Part shown: positions 1 to 7,989 of the stretch, in pieces | Numbering within the stretch: position 1 is the stretch's first letter | Layout of the letters: the number at the start of each line of letters is the position of its first letter | DNA from: CAWBOV01 sp963790525 | GTDB lineage: Bacteria > Actinomycetota > Actinomycetes > Mycobacteriales > Jatrophihabitantaceae | Length of the DNA stretch: 64,000 bases | Direction of reading: 5' to 3' | NCBI GenBank assembly: GCA_963790525.1 | Contig: CAWBOV010000004.1 | Coordinates: 434,001 to 498,000 of the forward strand | The notes under the pieces: generated by a model | Databases searched by the model: none | What the model saw: the letters and a program-made list of their open reading frames with translations, nothing else | Told to the model about the DNA's origin: nothing | Translations under genes and position numbers: made by a program

Positions 1-446
1 GTGATGACGAGGGCAGCGCTGTCATCGAGTTCGTCTTCGTGGCGGTGATGGTCCTGGTCCCGCTGGTGTATCTGGTCGTCGCGGTCGCCACCGTCGAGCG
101 TGCACAGCTGGCGGTCACCAACGCCGCGCGGGAGGGCGGACGCGCCTTCGCCACAGCGGACACCGCAGCTCAAGGTCTGGTGCGGGCGCGGGTCGCGGTC
201 CGGCTGGCCTTCGCCGGTGCCGGCCTCAGCCAGACCCCCGATCTCCGGTTCGTGGCGGCGGCGGCCGGCTGCTCCAGCCCCACCGTCACACCGGCGCTCG
301 ACCCCGGCTCGGAGTTCACGGTCTGTGTGCGGCTGGCGACCGCGGTCCCCGCCATACCCACACTGCTGCAGGGCAAGGGGATCACCGTCGAAGGGCGTTA
401 CCTCGTCCACGTCGACGACTACCGCGCCGCGGCAGGTGCCAGGTGA
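1..446 (+). CDS. TadE-like pilus assembly protein (5' end missing)
   Basis: The gene enters the window already open: from base 3 the frame reads DDEGSAVIEF and runs into a hydrophobic segment before the first internal ATG at 39, so the true start lies upstream. The GSAxIEF motif followed by one membrane helix is the hallmark of TadE/TadG minor pseudopilins of the Tad/Flp (type IVc) pilus. The rest is a small extracytoplasmic domain with two cysteines (GCSSP and TVCVR) that could form a disulfide. The stop overlaps the next gene by GTGA, so the two are translationally coupled. The pilus motor and channel genes are probably upstream, outside the window. Family call is firm; the precise role within the pilus is inferred. 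Confidence 0.8.
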   Translation, partial: DDEGSAVIEFVFVAVMVLVPLVYLVVAVATVERAQLAVTNAAREGGRAFATADTAAQGLVRARVAVRLAFAGAGLSQTPDLRFVAAAAGCSSPTVTPALDPGSEFTVCVRLATAVPAIPTLLQGKGITVEGRYLVHVDDYRAAAGAR

Positions 447-892
447 CGGCACGGGCACGGGGAGAACCCGCCGACGAGGGATCCGTCATCCCGCTCGTCC
501 TCGGGTTCGTGCTGCTCACCCTGTACCTGGTGGCCGGATCGGTCGCCGCGGGAGACGCCTTCACCGACCAGCGAGCCGTCCAGAGCATCTGCGACGGTGC
601 AGCCGCGGCAGCCGCCGGCGCGATCGACCTGGGCAGCGCCCGCGAGGAACCCGACCTGGGCGCGGGGACGCGGCTGCCGCTGGCCTCGGTGCAGCAAGCG
701 GTCGACGGGTACCTCGCCCGTGACCCCGGCCGGAGGGACGTCGACGCGGTGGCGGCGCTGGCGGACGGGGGCACCAGGGTCACGGTCACCTGCGCGGTGC
801 GCGAATCCCTCGCGTTCGGGGCGATGTTCGGTCATCCGCACGGGATTCGCCACATCGCCTATGCCACGGCCCAGGCTGCTTCGCACGCGTGA
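443..892 (+). CDS. TadE/TadG-like (Rv3654c-type) pilus-associated protein
   Basis: This 149-residue protein has the Tad N-terminal signature DEGSVIPLVLGF at about residues 11-22, leading into a single membrane helix. A small Ala-rich exported domain follows, with two widely spaced cysteines (SICDG and VTCAV). It starts at a GTG that overlaps the stop of the preceding TadE-like gene by four bases. Paired TadE/TadG-like genes close many actinobacterial tad operons, and this pair appears to end such an operon because the next gene is an unrelated crotonase with its own ribosome site. Its function is probably minor pilin or pilus anchoring. It is too short to be a full TadG with a von Willebrand domain. 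Confidence 0.72.
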   Translation: MTARARGEPADEGSVIPLVLGFVLLTLYLVAGSVAAGDAFTDQRAVQSICDGAAAAAAGAIDLGSAREEPDLGAGTRLPLASVQQAVDGYLARDPGRRDVDAVAALADGGTRVTVTCAVRESLAFGAMFGHPHGIRHIAYATAQAASHA

Positions 893-957
893 TGTGACAC
901 AGTCGCCCCGGACAGGCAAGGGCCGCCGTTACAGTCTGGCTCGACCGGAGGAGCGGA

Positions 958-1731
958 ATGCCAGCAACGTACGAGAACTTCGCCGTCGACGTGGACGGGG
1001 CGCTCGCCACCGTGACGATCGACCGTCCCGGCAAGCGCAACGCGATGACGGTGCAGATGTGGCGCGACCTGGCCGCGATCTGCACCGAGCTCGCCGGCGA
1101 CCGGGAAGTTCGGGCCACCGTCCTCACCGGCAGCGGCACGTCCTTCTGTGCCGGGGCGGACATCAGCGCTCTGTCGGAGGACGACGCGGTGATGAAGTCG
1201 GTCGTCGGCGCCGCCGAGGCAGCGCTGCGGGAGCTGCCCGCGCCGACGATCGCGATGATCTCCGGGCACTGCATGGGCGGCGGTAGCCAGCTGGCCATCG
1301 CCTGTGACCTGCGTATCGCCGACACCACGGCCACCTTCGCCGTACCGCCCGCCAAGCTCGGTGTCGTCTACTCCGTCGCGTCCACCCGGAACCTGGTCGA
1401 GCTGGTGGGGCCGGCTGTGGCCAAGCGGCTGATGTTCACCGCCGAGACGATCGACGCCGCGGAAGCGCTGCGGGTGGGGCTGGTCGACGAGGTCGTCGAA
1501 CCTGACCACCTCGCGGCGGCCGTGCGGCGCCGGATCGAGCAGCTACTGCCCCTGGCGCCGCTGACCCAGTTCGCCGCGAAGCAGATCGTCAATGCGCTGG
1601 CCGACGGTGCCGACGCCGATGCTCTCTACGCCGCCTGGCACCAGCGGTGGGCTCGCGATCCCGACGGGGCGGAGGGCCCGCGGGCGTTCCTGGAACGGCG
1701 CCCGCCGGTGTTCGGGTGGCGGCCGAACTGA
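958..1731 (+). CDS. enoyl-CoA hydratase/isomerase (crotonase) family protein
   Basis: This is a 257-residue crotonase-fold protein. The CoA and oxyanion-hole elements are clear: CAGADIS at 64-70 and GHCMGGG at 103-109. The two glutamates that hydrate enoyl-CoA in rat mitochondrial crotonase (Glu144 and Glu164) do not appear to be present: by motif alignment the first position is Gln111 and the second falls at Pro131 in FAVPPAKLG. It may therefore catalyse another crotonase reaction, such as isomerisation, thioester hydrolysis or decarboxylation, rather than hydration. A good ribosome site (GGAG at about 947-950) supports the ATG start. The gene is monocistronic, followed by a tandem repeat and a convergent gene. 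Confidence 0.85.
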   Translation: MPATYENFAVDVDGALATVTIDRPGKRNAMTVQMWRDLAAICTELAGDREVRATVLTGSGTSFCAGADISALSEDDAVMKSVVGAAEAALRELPAPTIAMISGHCMGGGSQLAIACDLRIADTTATFAVPPAKLGVVYSVASTRNLVELVGPAVAKRLMFTAETIDAAEALRVGLVDEVVEPDHLAAAVRRRIEQLLPLAPLTQFAAKQIVNALADGADADALYAAWHQRWARDPDGAEGPRAFLERRPPVFGWRPN

Positions 1732-1740
1732 GCGGTGGCC

Positions 1741-1800
1741 CGGTTCAGCGGTTGGTCCGGTTCAGCGGTTCGTTCGGTTCAGCGGTTCGTCCGGTCAGCC
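1741..1800. repeat. 17-bp tandem repeat, three copies
   Basis: Three consecutive 17-bp units (1741-1757, 1758-1774, 1775-1791) read CGGTTCAGCGGTT followed by SGTY, with a partial fourth copy to about 1800. The array fills the gap between two convergent genes and runs into the stop codon of the reverse-strand zincin gene. It is not an inverted repeat, so it is not a simple terminator. A second 17-bp triplicate array with the same CAGCGG core lies at 47253-47303. Confidence 0.85.
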
Positions 1801-2229
1801 GTCGAAGTGCGGGTCGATGTCGGCGGGGTCGCGGCCCAGCAGGTGCGCCACCCGGTCGACGACCACGTCGTGCACCAGATCGACCAGATCGTCCTGATCC
1901 AGGGCGCGGGACTCCAGCGGGCGCCGGTACAGCACGATCACCGGCCGGGTGATGTCGGCGATGCCGTTCGGGTACGCCCGGGCCAGCGGCACCTCGGCGT
2001 CGTCGAGCAGATCCGGCTCGTAGTCCGCCCCGGGCGCGGCGATGGTGGGGACGTCCTCGACCGCGAACTCGATCCCCGACAGCTCGGTGATCCCGTGCGC
2101 CTCCAGGTGCTCGACGGCGTCCAGGACGGCGTCGTCGAAGGTCTCCGAACCGCTCTGCGCGATCGGGACGGTCCGGGGAGCCAGCGGTCCGCGCAGACCC
2201 CGACCGTGCCGGTCTCGACGGATGGCCAT
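1795..2229 (-). CDS. zincin-like metallopeptidase family protein with degenerate active site
   Basis: This 144-residue protein resembles the actinobacterial zincin-like family (DUF1025, Rv3259-like): a basic N-terminus with LRGPLAP, then a compact domain ending near DPADIDP. Active members carry HExxHxxG. Here the aligned segment is DRVAHLLG at residues 125-132, so the first histidine and the glutamate are replaced by Asp and Arg. Catalysis is therefore unlikely and the protein may be a structural or regulatory relative. It diverges from the DUF3499 gene, and the two are neighbours in mycobacteria as well. A TAGAGT hexamer at 2238-2243 on the reverse strand sits 8 bases before the ATG. Confidence 0.7.
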   Translation of the reverse strand: MAIRRDRHGRGLRGPLAPRTVPIAQSGSETFDDAVLDAVEHLEAHGITELSGIEFAVEDVPTIAAPGADYEPDLLDDAEVPLARAYPNGIADITRPVIVLYRRPLESRALDQDDLVDLVHDVVVDRVAHLLGRDPADIDPHFDG

Positions 2230-2352
2230 GACTGGTGACTCTAGTGTCCTGCGCGGCGGGGCGACGCCACTTCGTCGGTGGTGGCCGCTAGTGTCAGGCC
2301 AGGTTCGAATCCCTTTCTGTGAGGTCTTGATGTCCGTGCGTCAGAGGTCGTG

Positions 2353-2730
2353 ATGGCTCTGCGTCGCTGCACCCGCACCGGCTGCACCCGGTCGGCAGTC
2401 GCCACCCTGACCTACGTCTACTCCGACTCCACCGCCGTCGTGGGTCCGCTCGCCACCTTCTCCGAACCGCACTCCTACGACCTGTGCGAGGAACACGCGC
2501 TGCGCCTCACCGTCCCGCGCGGCTGGGAGGTCATGCGCCACGAGGGCGAGTTCCCCTCCCCGATGCCCCAGACCGACGACCTCGAAGCGCTCGCCGACGC
2601 GGTCCGGGAAGCGGCGCGGGTCGAACCGGAGACCGCGTTCTACTCCTACCCGCCGCCGGGCGGCTACCCCGGCCAGCCGGGCGCACCCGGCCGGCGCAGC
2701 CACCTGCGCGTAGTCCCGCCGACGAGCTGA
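2353..2730 (+). CDS. DUF3499 family protein (Rv3258c-like)
   Basis: A 125-residue actinobacterial conserved protein of unknown function. The N-terminus has the family's Cys-x4-Cys (CTRTGC), then the strongly conserved LTYVYSDSTAVVGPL stretch and a second metal-like element, YDLCEEHA. Together these suggest a small zinc-binding fold. The C-terminus is Pro/Gly-rich and probably disordered. The ATG at 2353 is preferred to the GTG at 2350 because AGAGG at 2343-2347 is correctly spaced for it. The gene sits just before phosphomannomutase, as in mycobacteria, suggesting an envelope-related role, but nothing in the sequence shows an activity. Confidence 0.85.
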   Translation: MALRRCTRTGCTRSAVATLTYVYSDSTAVVGPLATFSEPHSYDLCEEHALRLTVPRGWEVMRHEGEFPSPMPQTDDLEALADAVREAARVEPETAFYSYPPPGGYPGQPGAPGRRSHLRVVPPTS

Positions 2731-2884
2731 CCCCGCCGCCGACCTGACCCCCGCCCACCTATTCCGGCGCGTTACACCACGACCCACAGCAGCACGAAGC
2801 GCGGTGACCGTGGACCAGCAGTCGCGCCGGATCGATGGCAGGTGCGCATCCCGCGGGCGGTGCTCGGGGCCTCCCGCGGAGGGA

Positions 2885-2890
2885 TAGGGT
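2885..2890 (+). promoter_or_regulatory. -10 hexamer for a leaderless phosphomannomutase mRNA
   Basis: TAGGGT is followed by six bases and then the GTG start at 2897. This matches the TAnnnT-N6/7-RTG arrangement of leaderless actinobacterial transcripts. No Shine-Dalgarno sequence is correctly spaced. Confidence 0.5.
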
Positions 2891-2896
2891 CGGCGC

Positions 2897-4271
2897 GTGA
2901 TTGATCTCGCCGACATCGTCAAGGCCTACGACGTCCGGGGGATCGTCCCCGACCAGCTGGATGCCGACGTCGCCCGCGCGCTGGGCGCCGCGTTCGTGGA
3001 CGTGACGGGTGCCTCCACCGTCCTGACCGCGCGCGACATGCGCGGCAGCGGACCGGAGCTGAGCGGCGCGTTCGCGACGGGGCGCCACCCTGCGCGGAGC
3101 CGATGTCGTCGAGATCGGCCTCGCGTCCACGGACATGCTGTACTACGCCTCCGGCAGCCTCGACCTCCCCGGCGCGATGTTCACCGCCAGCCACAACCCC
3201 GCCCGCTACAACGGGATCAAGATGTGCCGGGAAGGTGCCGCCCCGATCGGCCAGGACACCGGACTGGCTGCGATCAGGGACCGGGCCCAGGCGTACCTCG
3301 CCAGCGGGTCCGTGCCGGCCGTCGCCGACGAAGGCGTGGTGAGTCAGCAGGATCTGCTGACGGCCTACGCCAGATACCTGCGCTCGCTCGTCGACCTGTC
3401 GGGGATCCGGCCGCTCAAGGTCGTCATCGACGCCGGCAACGGGATGGGCGGGCACACCGCGCCGGCCGTGCTCGGCGACGCCGTCCTCCCGGCCCTGCCG
3501 CTGGAGATCGTGCCGCTCTACTTCGAGCTCGACGGGACGTTCCCCAACCACGAGGCCAATCCGCTGGAGCCGGCGAACCTGGTCGACCTGCAGCGCCGGG
3601 TCGTCGAGGTCGGCGCCGACATCGGACTGGCCTTCGACGGCGACGCGGACCGCTGCTTCGTGGTCGCGCAGGACGGGAGCGCCGTGTCGCCCAGTGTGAT
3701 CACGGCGCTGGTCGCCGTGCGCGAGCTCGTCAAGGCGCCGGGATCGATGATCATCCACAACCTCATCACCTCGCACGTGGTGCCCGAGACGATCCGCGAA
3801 CACGGCGGTGTCCCCGTCCGCACCCGGGTGGGGCACTCGTTCATCAAGGCCCGGATGGCCGAGACCGGTGCAGTGTTCGGCGGGGAGCACTCGGCCCACT
3901 ACTACTTCGCCGACTTCTGGAACGCCGACACCGGCATGCTCGCCGCGATGCACGTGCTCGCGGCGCTGGGCGAACAGCCACTGGCCCTGACCGAACTGAC
4001 CGCCGTCTACGAGCGGTACCAGGGGTCCGGTGAGATCAACTCGACGGTCACCGACCCCGCCGCCAGGCGCGCCGCGGTCCAGGCGGCCTTCGCCGAGCGC
4101 GCCGTCGCCGAGGACCACCTCGACGGCCTCACCATGGAGTTCGCCGACGGCAGCTGGTTCAGCGTCCGCTCGTCCAACACCGAGCCGCTGCTGCGCCTGA
4201 ACGTGGAGGCCCCTGACGCGGCCTCCCTCGCCGCGCTCCGCGACGAGGCACTCGCGATCATTCGTGCCTGA
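2897..4271 (+). CDS. manB: phosphomannomutase/phosphoglucomutase, interrupted by a +1 frameshift
   Basis: The enzyme interconverts mannose-6-phosphate and mannose-1-phosphate, feeding GDP-mannose for envelope glycans. The N-terminus (ADIVKAYDVRGIVPD) lies in one frame and the rest, including the phosphoserine loop TASHNPARYNG, the metal loop FDGDADRC and the sugar loop GEHSAHYYF, in another. The break is at the GGGG run 3079-3082. Removing one G restores the continuous reading FATGATLRGADVV expected for the family and gives about 457 residues, the normal length. Either this is an assembly or sequencing indel or the gene is truly broken. Since the product is usually needed for growth and everything downstream is well conserved, an indel error is more likely. 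It lies with the TobH-like gene and manA. Confidence 0.85.
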
Positions 4272-4302
4272 CCGGTTCGGCGCTTTCGCCCGCACGCACC
4301 GA

Positions 4303-4308
4303 TAAGCT
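4303..4308 (+). promoter_or_regulatory. -10 hexamer for leaderless Trm112-like gene
   Basis: TAAGCT is followed by six bases and then GTG at 4315, with no ribosome site in between. It fits a leaderless start and supports the chosen GTG. Confidence 0.45.
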
Positions 4309-4314
4309 GGCCCG

Positions 4315-4515
4315 GTGAGCATCAGCCCGAGCCTCCTGGAGATCCTTGCCTGCCCGAGCGCGGACCACGCCCCGCTGCGGGAGGACACGGTGGACGGCGC
4401 GGACGTGCTGGTCTGCACGGTGTGCCGCACCAGCTACCCGATCGAGGACGGCATCCCGGTCCTGCTGATCGACGACGCGACTCCGGGGCCGCGTGGCATC
4501 GGTGTGCCTGCGTGA
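4315..4515 (+). CDS. Trm112-like small zinc-ribbon protein
   Basis: This 66-residue protein fits the Trm112/UPF0434 (YcaR) family: an ILACP element at about 10-14, then VCTVCRTSYPIEDGIPVLL at about 33-51. Trm112 proteins in eukaryotes and archaea activate methyltransferases; the bacterial role is less clear. Usual members have four cysteines. Here the first pair is CPSADH rather than Cys-x2-Cys, leaving three cysteines and a nearby histidine that may complete the site. The gene lies between phosphomannomutase and the TobH-like gene, as in related genomes, and the next gene starts eight bases after its stop. Confidence 0.8.
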   Translation: MSISPSLLEILACPSADHAPLREDTVDGADVLVCTVCRTSYPIEDGIPVLLIDDATPGPRGIGVPA

Positions 4516-4522
4516 GCCAGGC

Positions 4523-5692
4523 ATGAGTTCCTTCGAGCACGAGCTCGACATCGTCGCGGTGCTCGACTCCGCCGACACCATCGAGGCCCGCGATCCCGGA
4601 CGCCTGCTGTGGTCGCTGGCCACCGCGGGCGCGCAGGTGCGGACGGCGATGACGTCGGTGGGGGACTGGATGGGACCAGACCTGCACTCCGACGTGTTGC
4701 CGCGCGCGGTGCTCGTCGTCTGCGACGCGTCGACCCAGGTCAGCGCCGGAGTCCTCGGCGTGCTCGCCGGCGATCGCGTCCCGGTCATGGACTGGCACGG
4801 CCCCCAGTTACCCCGCTGGGCCGGCCCCGCAGACGTGCTGCTGGCCGCAAGCGTCGACGGGCGACACCCGCGCGTCGCCATGCTCGTGGCCGATGCCGTG
4901 CGGCGCGGGATGACCGTCGTCGCGGTGACGCCCGCCGATTCCCCCGTCGCCGTGGCTGCGGCCCGGGCATCGATCGTGCCCATCCAGCTGCCGCCGAGTC
5001 GCCGGGCCGCGCTCTGGACGGTGCTCACGCCGCTGCTCATCGCGGCCGACGCCCTCGGACTGCTCTCCGCGCCCGGTGAGCTGCTCACCGAGATCGCCGA
5101 CACCCTCGACGAGGTCGCCGCGACGTGCCGCCCCACGGGCGACGCGTTCACCAATCCCGCCAAGCAACTGGCGATCGAGCTGGACGAGACCGATCCCGTG
5201 TTCGCAGGCGCGGGGCCGCTCGCCGCCCTGGCCGCGTCGTGGATGGCCGACTCGATGATCCTCATCGCCACGCGCGCGGCGGTGGCGCTCGATCTGCCCG
5301 ACGACATCGCCCTCGGCGGCGCGCTGCTCCAGGCGAGCGGCGGGCGGGGCGGCGACGTCGAGGACATCTTCGCCGACCCGATCACCACCGGACGCCGTCC
5401 GCGCCTGCTCGTGGTCGGCGACGACGGCACGATCGACGACCCGCACCTCGGACTGCCGCCGGCCGGCGTGTCACCCGAGCTGGGCGAGATCGCCGCCCGC
5501 CGTGCCGCAAGCGCACTGCACGACATCGCCTCGGCACGCGGGGTGCGGTCCTCCACCGTGGACGTCCCGCCCGTCAGCCCGATCGCCCGCTTCGCCGCGG
5601 CGACCGCGTTCGGCGACTTCACCGCCGCCTACCTGGCCGTGGGCACCGGCGTGGACCCGACCGAGCCGCGCGCGGGCGAGCTGCCGCACTGA
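4523..5692 (+). CDS. TobH-like SIS-domain protein (PGI/PMI-like)
   Basis: This 389-residue protein aligns with the actinobacterial TobH/Rv3256c family, which combines an N-terminal SIS-like sugar-isomerase region with a C-terminal bacterial PGI/PMI-like domain. Visible family-type stretches include NPAKQLAIEL and the Ala-rich core LAASWMADS. Position between phosphomannomutase and manA suggests a role in hexose-phosphate isomerisation or its control. An in-frame GTG at 4493 exists, but the ATG at 4523 gives the usual family N-terminus and avoids overlap with the Trm112-like gene. No catalytic residue can be assigned with confidence, so the activity is inferred from family and context. Confidence 0.75.
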   Translation: MSSFEHELDIVAVLDSADTIEARDPGRLLWSLATAGAQVRTAMTSVGDWMGPDLHSDVLPRAVLVVCDASTQVSAGVLGVLAGDRVPVMDWHGPQLPRWAGPADVLLAASVDGRHPRVAMLVADAVRRGMTVVAVTPADSPVAVAAARASIVPIQLPPSRRAALWTVLTPLLIAADALGLLSAPGELLTEIADTLDEVAATCRPTGDAFTNPAKQLAIELDETDPVFAGAGPLAALAASWMADSMILIATRAAVALDLPDDIALGGALLQASGGRGGDVEDIFADPITTGRRPRLLVVGDDGTIDDPHLGLPPAGVSPELGEIAARRAASALHDIASARGVRSSTVDVPPVSPIARFAAATAFGDFTAAYLAVGTGVDPTEPRAGELPH

Positions 5693-5777
5693 CCCGGGCC
5701 CGGGGTCGGCCTGCACAGGCCCTCCCGGATCACCCCTGCGGGCCGACCGCGACACCGACGGACAGGAGACGGAGCGC

Positions 5778-6698
5778 ATGAGTACCCAGGGCGGTTCCAA
5801 AGCCGTCGTCGCCGCACTCGCTGCGAACCTCGGCATCGCGGTGCTGAAGTTCGGCGCGTTCGCGCTCACCCGCTCGTCGTCCATGCTCGCCGAGGGCGTG
5901 CACTCCGTGGTCGACTCCGGCAACCAGATCCTGCTGCTGATCGGCGGCAACCGGGCCAGGCGTGAGGCCGACGCCGAGCACCAGTTCGGTTACGGGCGGG
6001 ACCGCTACATCTACGGCTTCCTGGTCGCGCTGGTCATCTTCAGCGCCGGCGGTCTGTTCGCGCTCTACGAGGGCGTGCAGAAACTCCAGCACCCCCATCA
6101 CATCGACAGCCCGGCCATCGCCATCGTGGTGCTGGTCGGCGCGATCGCGCTGGAGTCCTTCTCGTTGCGCACCGCGGTGAAGGAGTCCCGGCACGCCAAG
6201 GGCGACGACGGCTGGATCCAGTTCATCCGCCGGGCGAAGGTGCCCGAGCTCCCCGTGCTCCTGCTCGAGGACTCGGCGGCGCTGGTCGGGCTCGTCCTGG
6301 CCCTGCTCGGCGTCGGGCTGAGTGCGGCGACCGGCCACCCGATCTGGGACGCGGTCGGGACGACCGGCATCGGCGTGCTGCTCATCGGCGTCGCCTGCGT
6401 GCTGGTGGTCGAGACCAAGAGCCTCCTGCTCGGCGAGTCGGCCACGCCGGCGCAGCAGGCCGCCGTAGCGGCCAACCTCCTCGGCCCGGGCGTCGACCGG
6501 GTGATCCATCTCCGCACGCTCCACATCAGCCCGGAGGAGCTGCTCGTCGCCGCCAAGCTCGCCATGCCCGCGGGCGCGACGCTCACCGTCATCGCCGCCG
6601 CGCTCAACGACGCCGAGGCGAGAGTCCGTGCCGCGGTGCCCGCTGCCCGGCTCATCTACCTCGAACCCGACATCGACCTGGCCGGCACGACCCCCTGA
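5778..6698 (+). CDS. cation diffusion facilitator family transporter
   Basis: This 306-residue membrane protein has the CDF layout of six helices followed by a cytoplasmic domain. The first metal motif is HSVVD in AEGVHSVVDSGNQ (about 36-48). The second, in helix 5, is an acidic ExxAA type (LLEDSAALVG) rather than the His/Asp pair typical of dedicated zinc exporters. That pattern occurs in the SLC30A9-like branch. It likely exports divalent metal from the cytoplasm in exchange for protons, but the metal cannot be named. The ATG at 5778 has a GGAG ribosome site at 5771-5774. manA follows after 16 bases, so they may be co-transcribed. Longer in-frame upstream sequence lacks a plausible start. 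Confidence 0.88.
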   Translation: MSTQGGSKAVVAALAANLGIAVLKFGAFALTRSSSMLAEGVHSVVDSGNQILLLIGGNRARREADAEHQFGYGRDRYIYGFLVALVIFSAGGLFALYEGVQKLQHPHHIDSPAIAIVVLVGAIALESFSLRTAVKESRHAKGDDGWIQFIRRAKVPELPVLLLEDSAALVGLVLALLGVGLSAATGHPIWDAVGTTGIGVLLIGVACVLVVETKSLLLGESATPAQQAAVAANLLGPGVDRVIHLRTLHISPEELLVAAKLAMPAGATLTVIAAALNDAEARVRAAVPAARLIYLEPDIDLAGTTP

Positions 6699-6714
6699 GT
6701 CGAAAGGTAGCTGC

Positions 6715-7941
6715 ATGTCCATCGACCGCTCCCGCCCTGACCCCGCGACGCGCGTCCACCGGCTCCGCAACCCCGTCCGCGACTACGCCTGGGGATCTCG
6801 CACGGTCATCCCGGATCTGCTCGGGATGGCCCCGACCGACAGCCCCGCGGCGGAGCTCTGGCTCGGCGCCCACCCGGCGGCACCGTCGGTCCTGCTCGAC
6901 GACCCCGACTCCCGCACGCTGATCGACGCGATCGCCGCCGACCCGGAGCGCATGCTGGGACGGCGGACCACGCAGCGATTCGGGACACTGCCCTTCCTGC
7001 TGAAGGTGCTGGCCGTCGACCACCCGCTGAGCATGCAGGCCCATCCCACGCGCGCGCAGGCACGGGAGGGGTACGCCGACGAGGACGCGCGCGGCATCCC
7101 CGCGGACTCCCCGGACCGCAACTACAAGGACGCCAACCACAAACCCGAGCAGGTCTGCGCACTCACCGAGTTCGAGGGGCTCTGCGGCTTCCGGCCGATA
7201 GGGCGCACCGTGGAGTTCCTGCGCGCCCTGAACGTCCCGGAGATCTACCCGGTGCGCCTGCTCGCCGAGGGCGGCCTGCGCGACATCGTCACCGGCCTGC
7301 TGACCATCCCCGCCGGTCACGTCCGCGATCACCTCGACGGGCTGCTGCCCAACGCCCGCGCGCTGGCCGATCGCGACGTCGAATGGTCCCCGGAGGCGCG
7401 GTGGATCACCCGCCTGGCCGAGGAGTACCCGGGGGACCGGGGCGTGCTGCTGGCCCTCTATCTGAACCTGGTGACCCTGGCCCCCGGGGAATCGATGTTC
7501 CTGCCCGCGGGCGAGTTGCACGCCTACCTCCGCGGCGCGGCCGTGGAGATCATGGCCAACAGCGACAACGTCCTGCGCGGCGGGCTGACCGGCAAGCACA
7601 TCGACGTCGTGGAGCTGCTGCGCGTGCTCGACCTGTCCGAGCAGCCCGATCCGATCGTGCGGCCGACGAAACGGGCGGCCGGAGAGTTCGACTACCCGAG
7701 CCGGGTCGCGGACTTCGCCCTCGTGCGGCTGAGCCTGGAGGCCGCGCTGACCCGGAGCGCCGGAGCGCCACAGATCATGCTGTGCACCTCCGGATCGGCG
7801 CTCCTGACGACCGAAGCCGGAGAGGACGTCCCGCTGCTGCGCGGCGAGTCGGTGTTCGTTCCCGCCGCGGTGGCCGTCACCGTGACGCCGGTGGCCGCCG
7901 ACACCACGGTGTTCGTGGCGACGACCAACCTGGACCGCTGA
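6715..7941 (+). CDS. manA: mannose-6-phosphate isomerase, class I
   Basis: The enzyme converts fructose-6-phosphate to mannose-6-phosphate, the entry to mannose activation; with the phosphomannomutase gene just upstream it supplies GDP-mannose. It is a 408-residue type I PMI with all zinc ligands visible: QAHP (Gln and His), NHKPE (Glu) and AGELHAY (His), plus the active-site signature NSDNVLRGGLTGKHIDV. The start ATG at 6715 has an AAAGG ribosome site, and the family N-terminus RLRNPVRDYAWGS follows soon after. A reverse-strand alditol oxidase ends 49 bases beyond its stop. Confidence 0.95.
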   Translation: MSIDRSRPDPATRVHRLRNPVRDYAWGSRTVIPDLLGMAPTDSPAAELWLGAHPAAPSVLLDDPDSRTLIDAIAADPERMLGRRTTQRFGTLPFLLKVLAVDHPLSMQAHPTRAQAREGYADEDARGIPADSPDRNYKDANHKPEQVCALTEFEGLCGFRPIGRTVEFLRALNVPEIYPVRLLAEGGLRDIVTGLLTIPAGHVRDHLDGLLPNARALADRDVEWSPEARWITRLAEEYPGDRGVLLALYLNLVTLAPGESMFLPAGELHAYLRGAAVEIMANSDNVLRGGLTGKHIDVVELLRVLDLSEQPDPIVRPTKRAAGEFDYPSRVADFALVRLSLEAALTRSAGAPQIMLCTSGSALLTTEAGEDVPLLRGESVFVPAAVAVTVTPVAADTTVFVATTNLDR

Positions 7942-7989
7942 CCGCGCGTGAGGGGGCGCCGGTCGGTCGCGCGGGAAGACCGGCGCCGG

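Noticed and set aside
1741..1800. CRISPR array
   Set aside because: Units are tandem without spacers and only 17 bp; no cas genes in the window.
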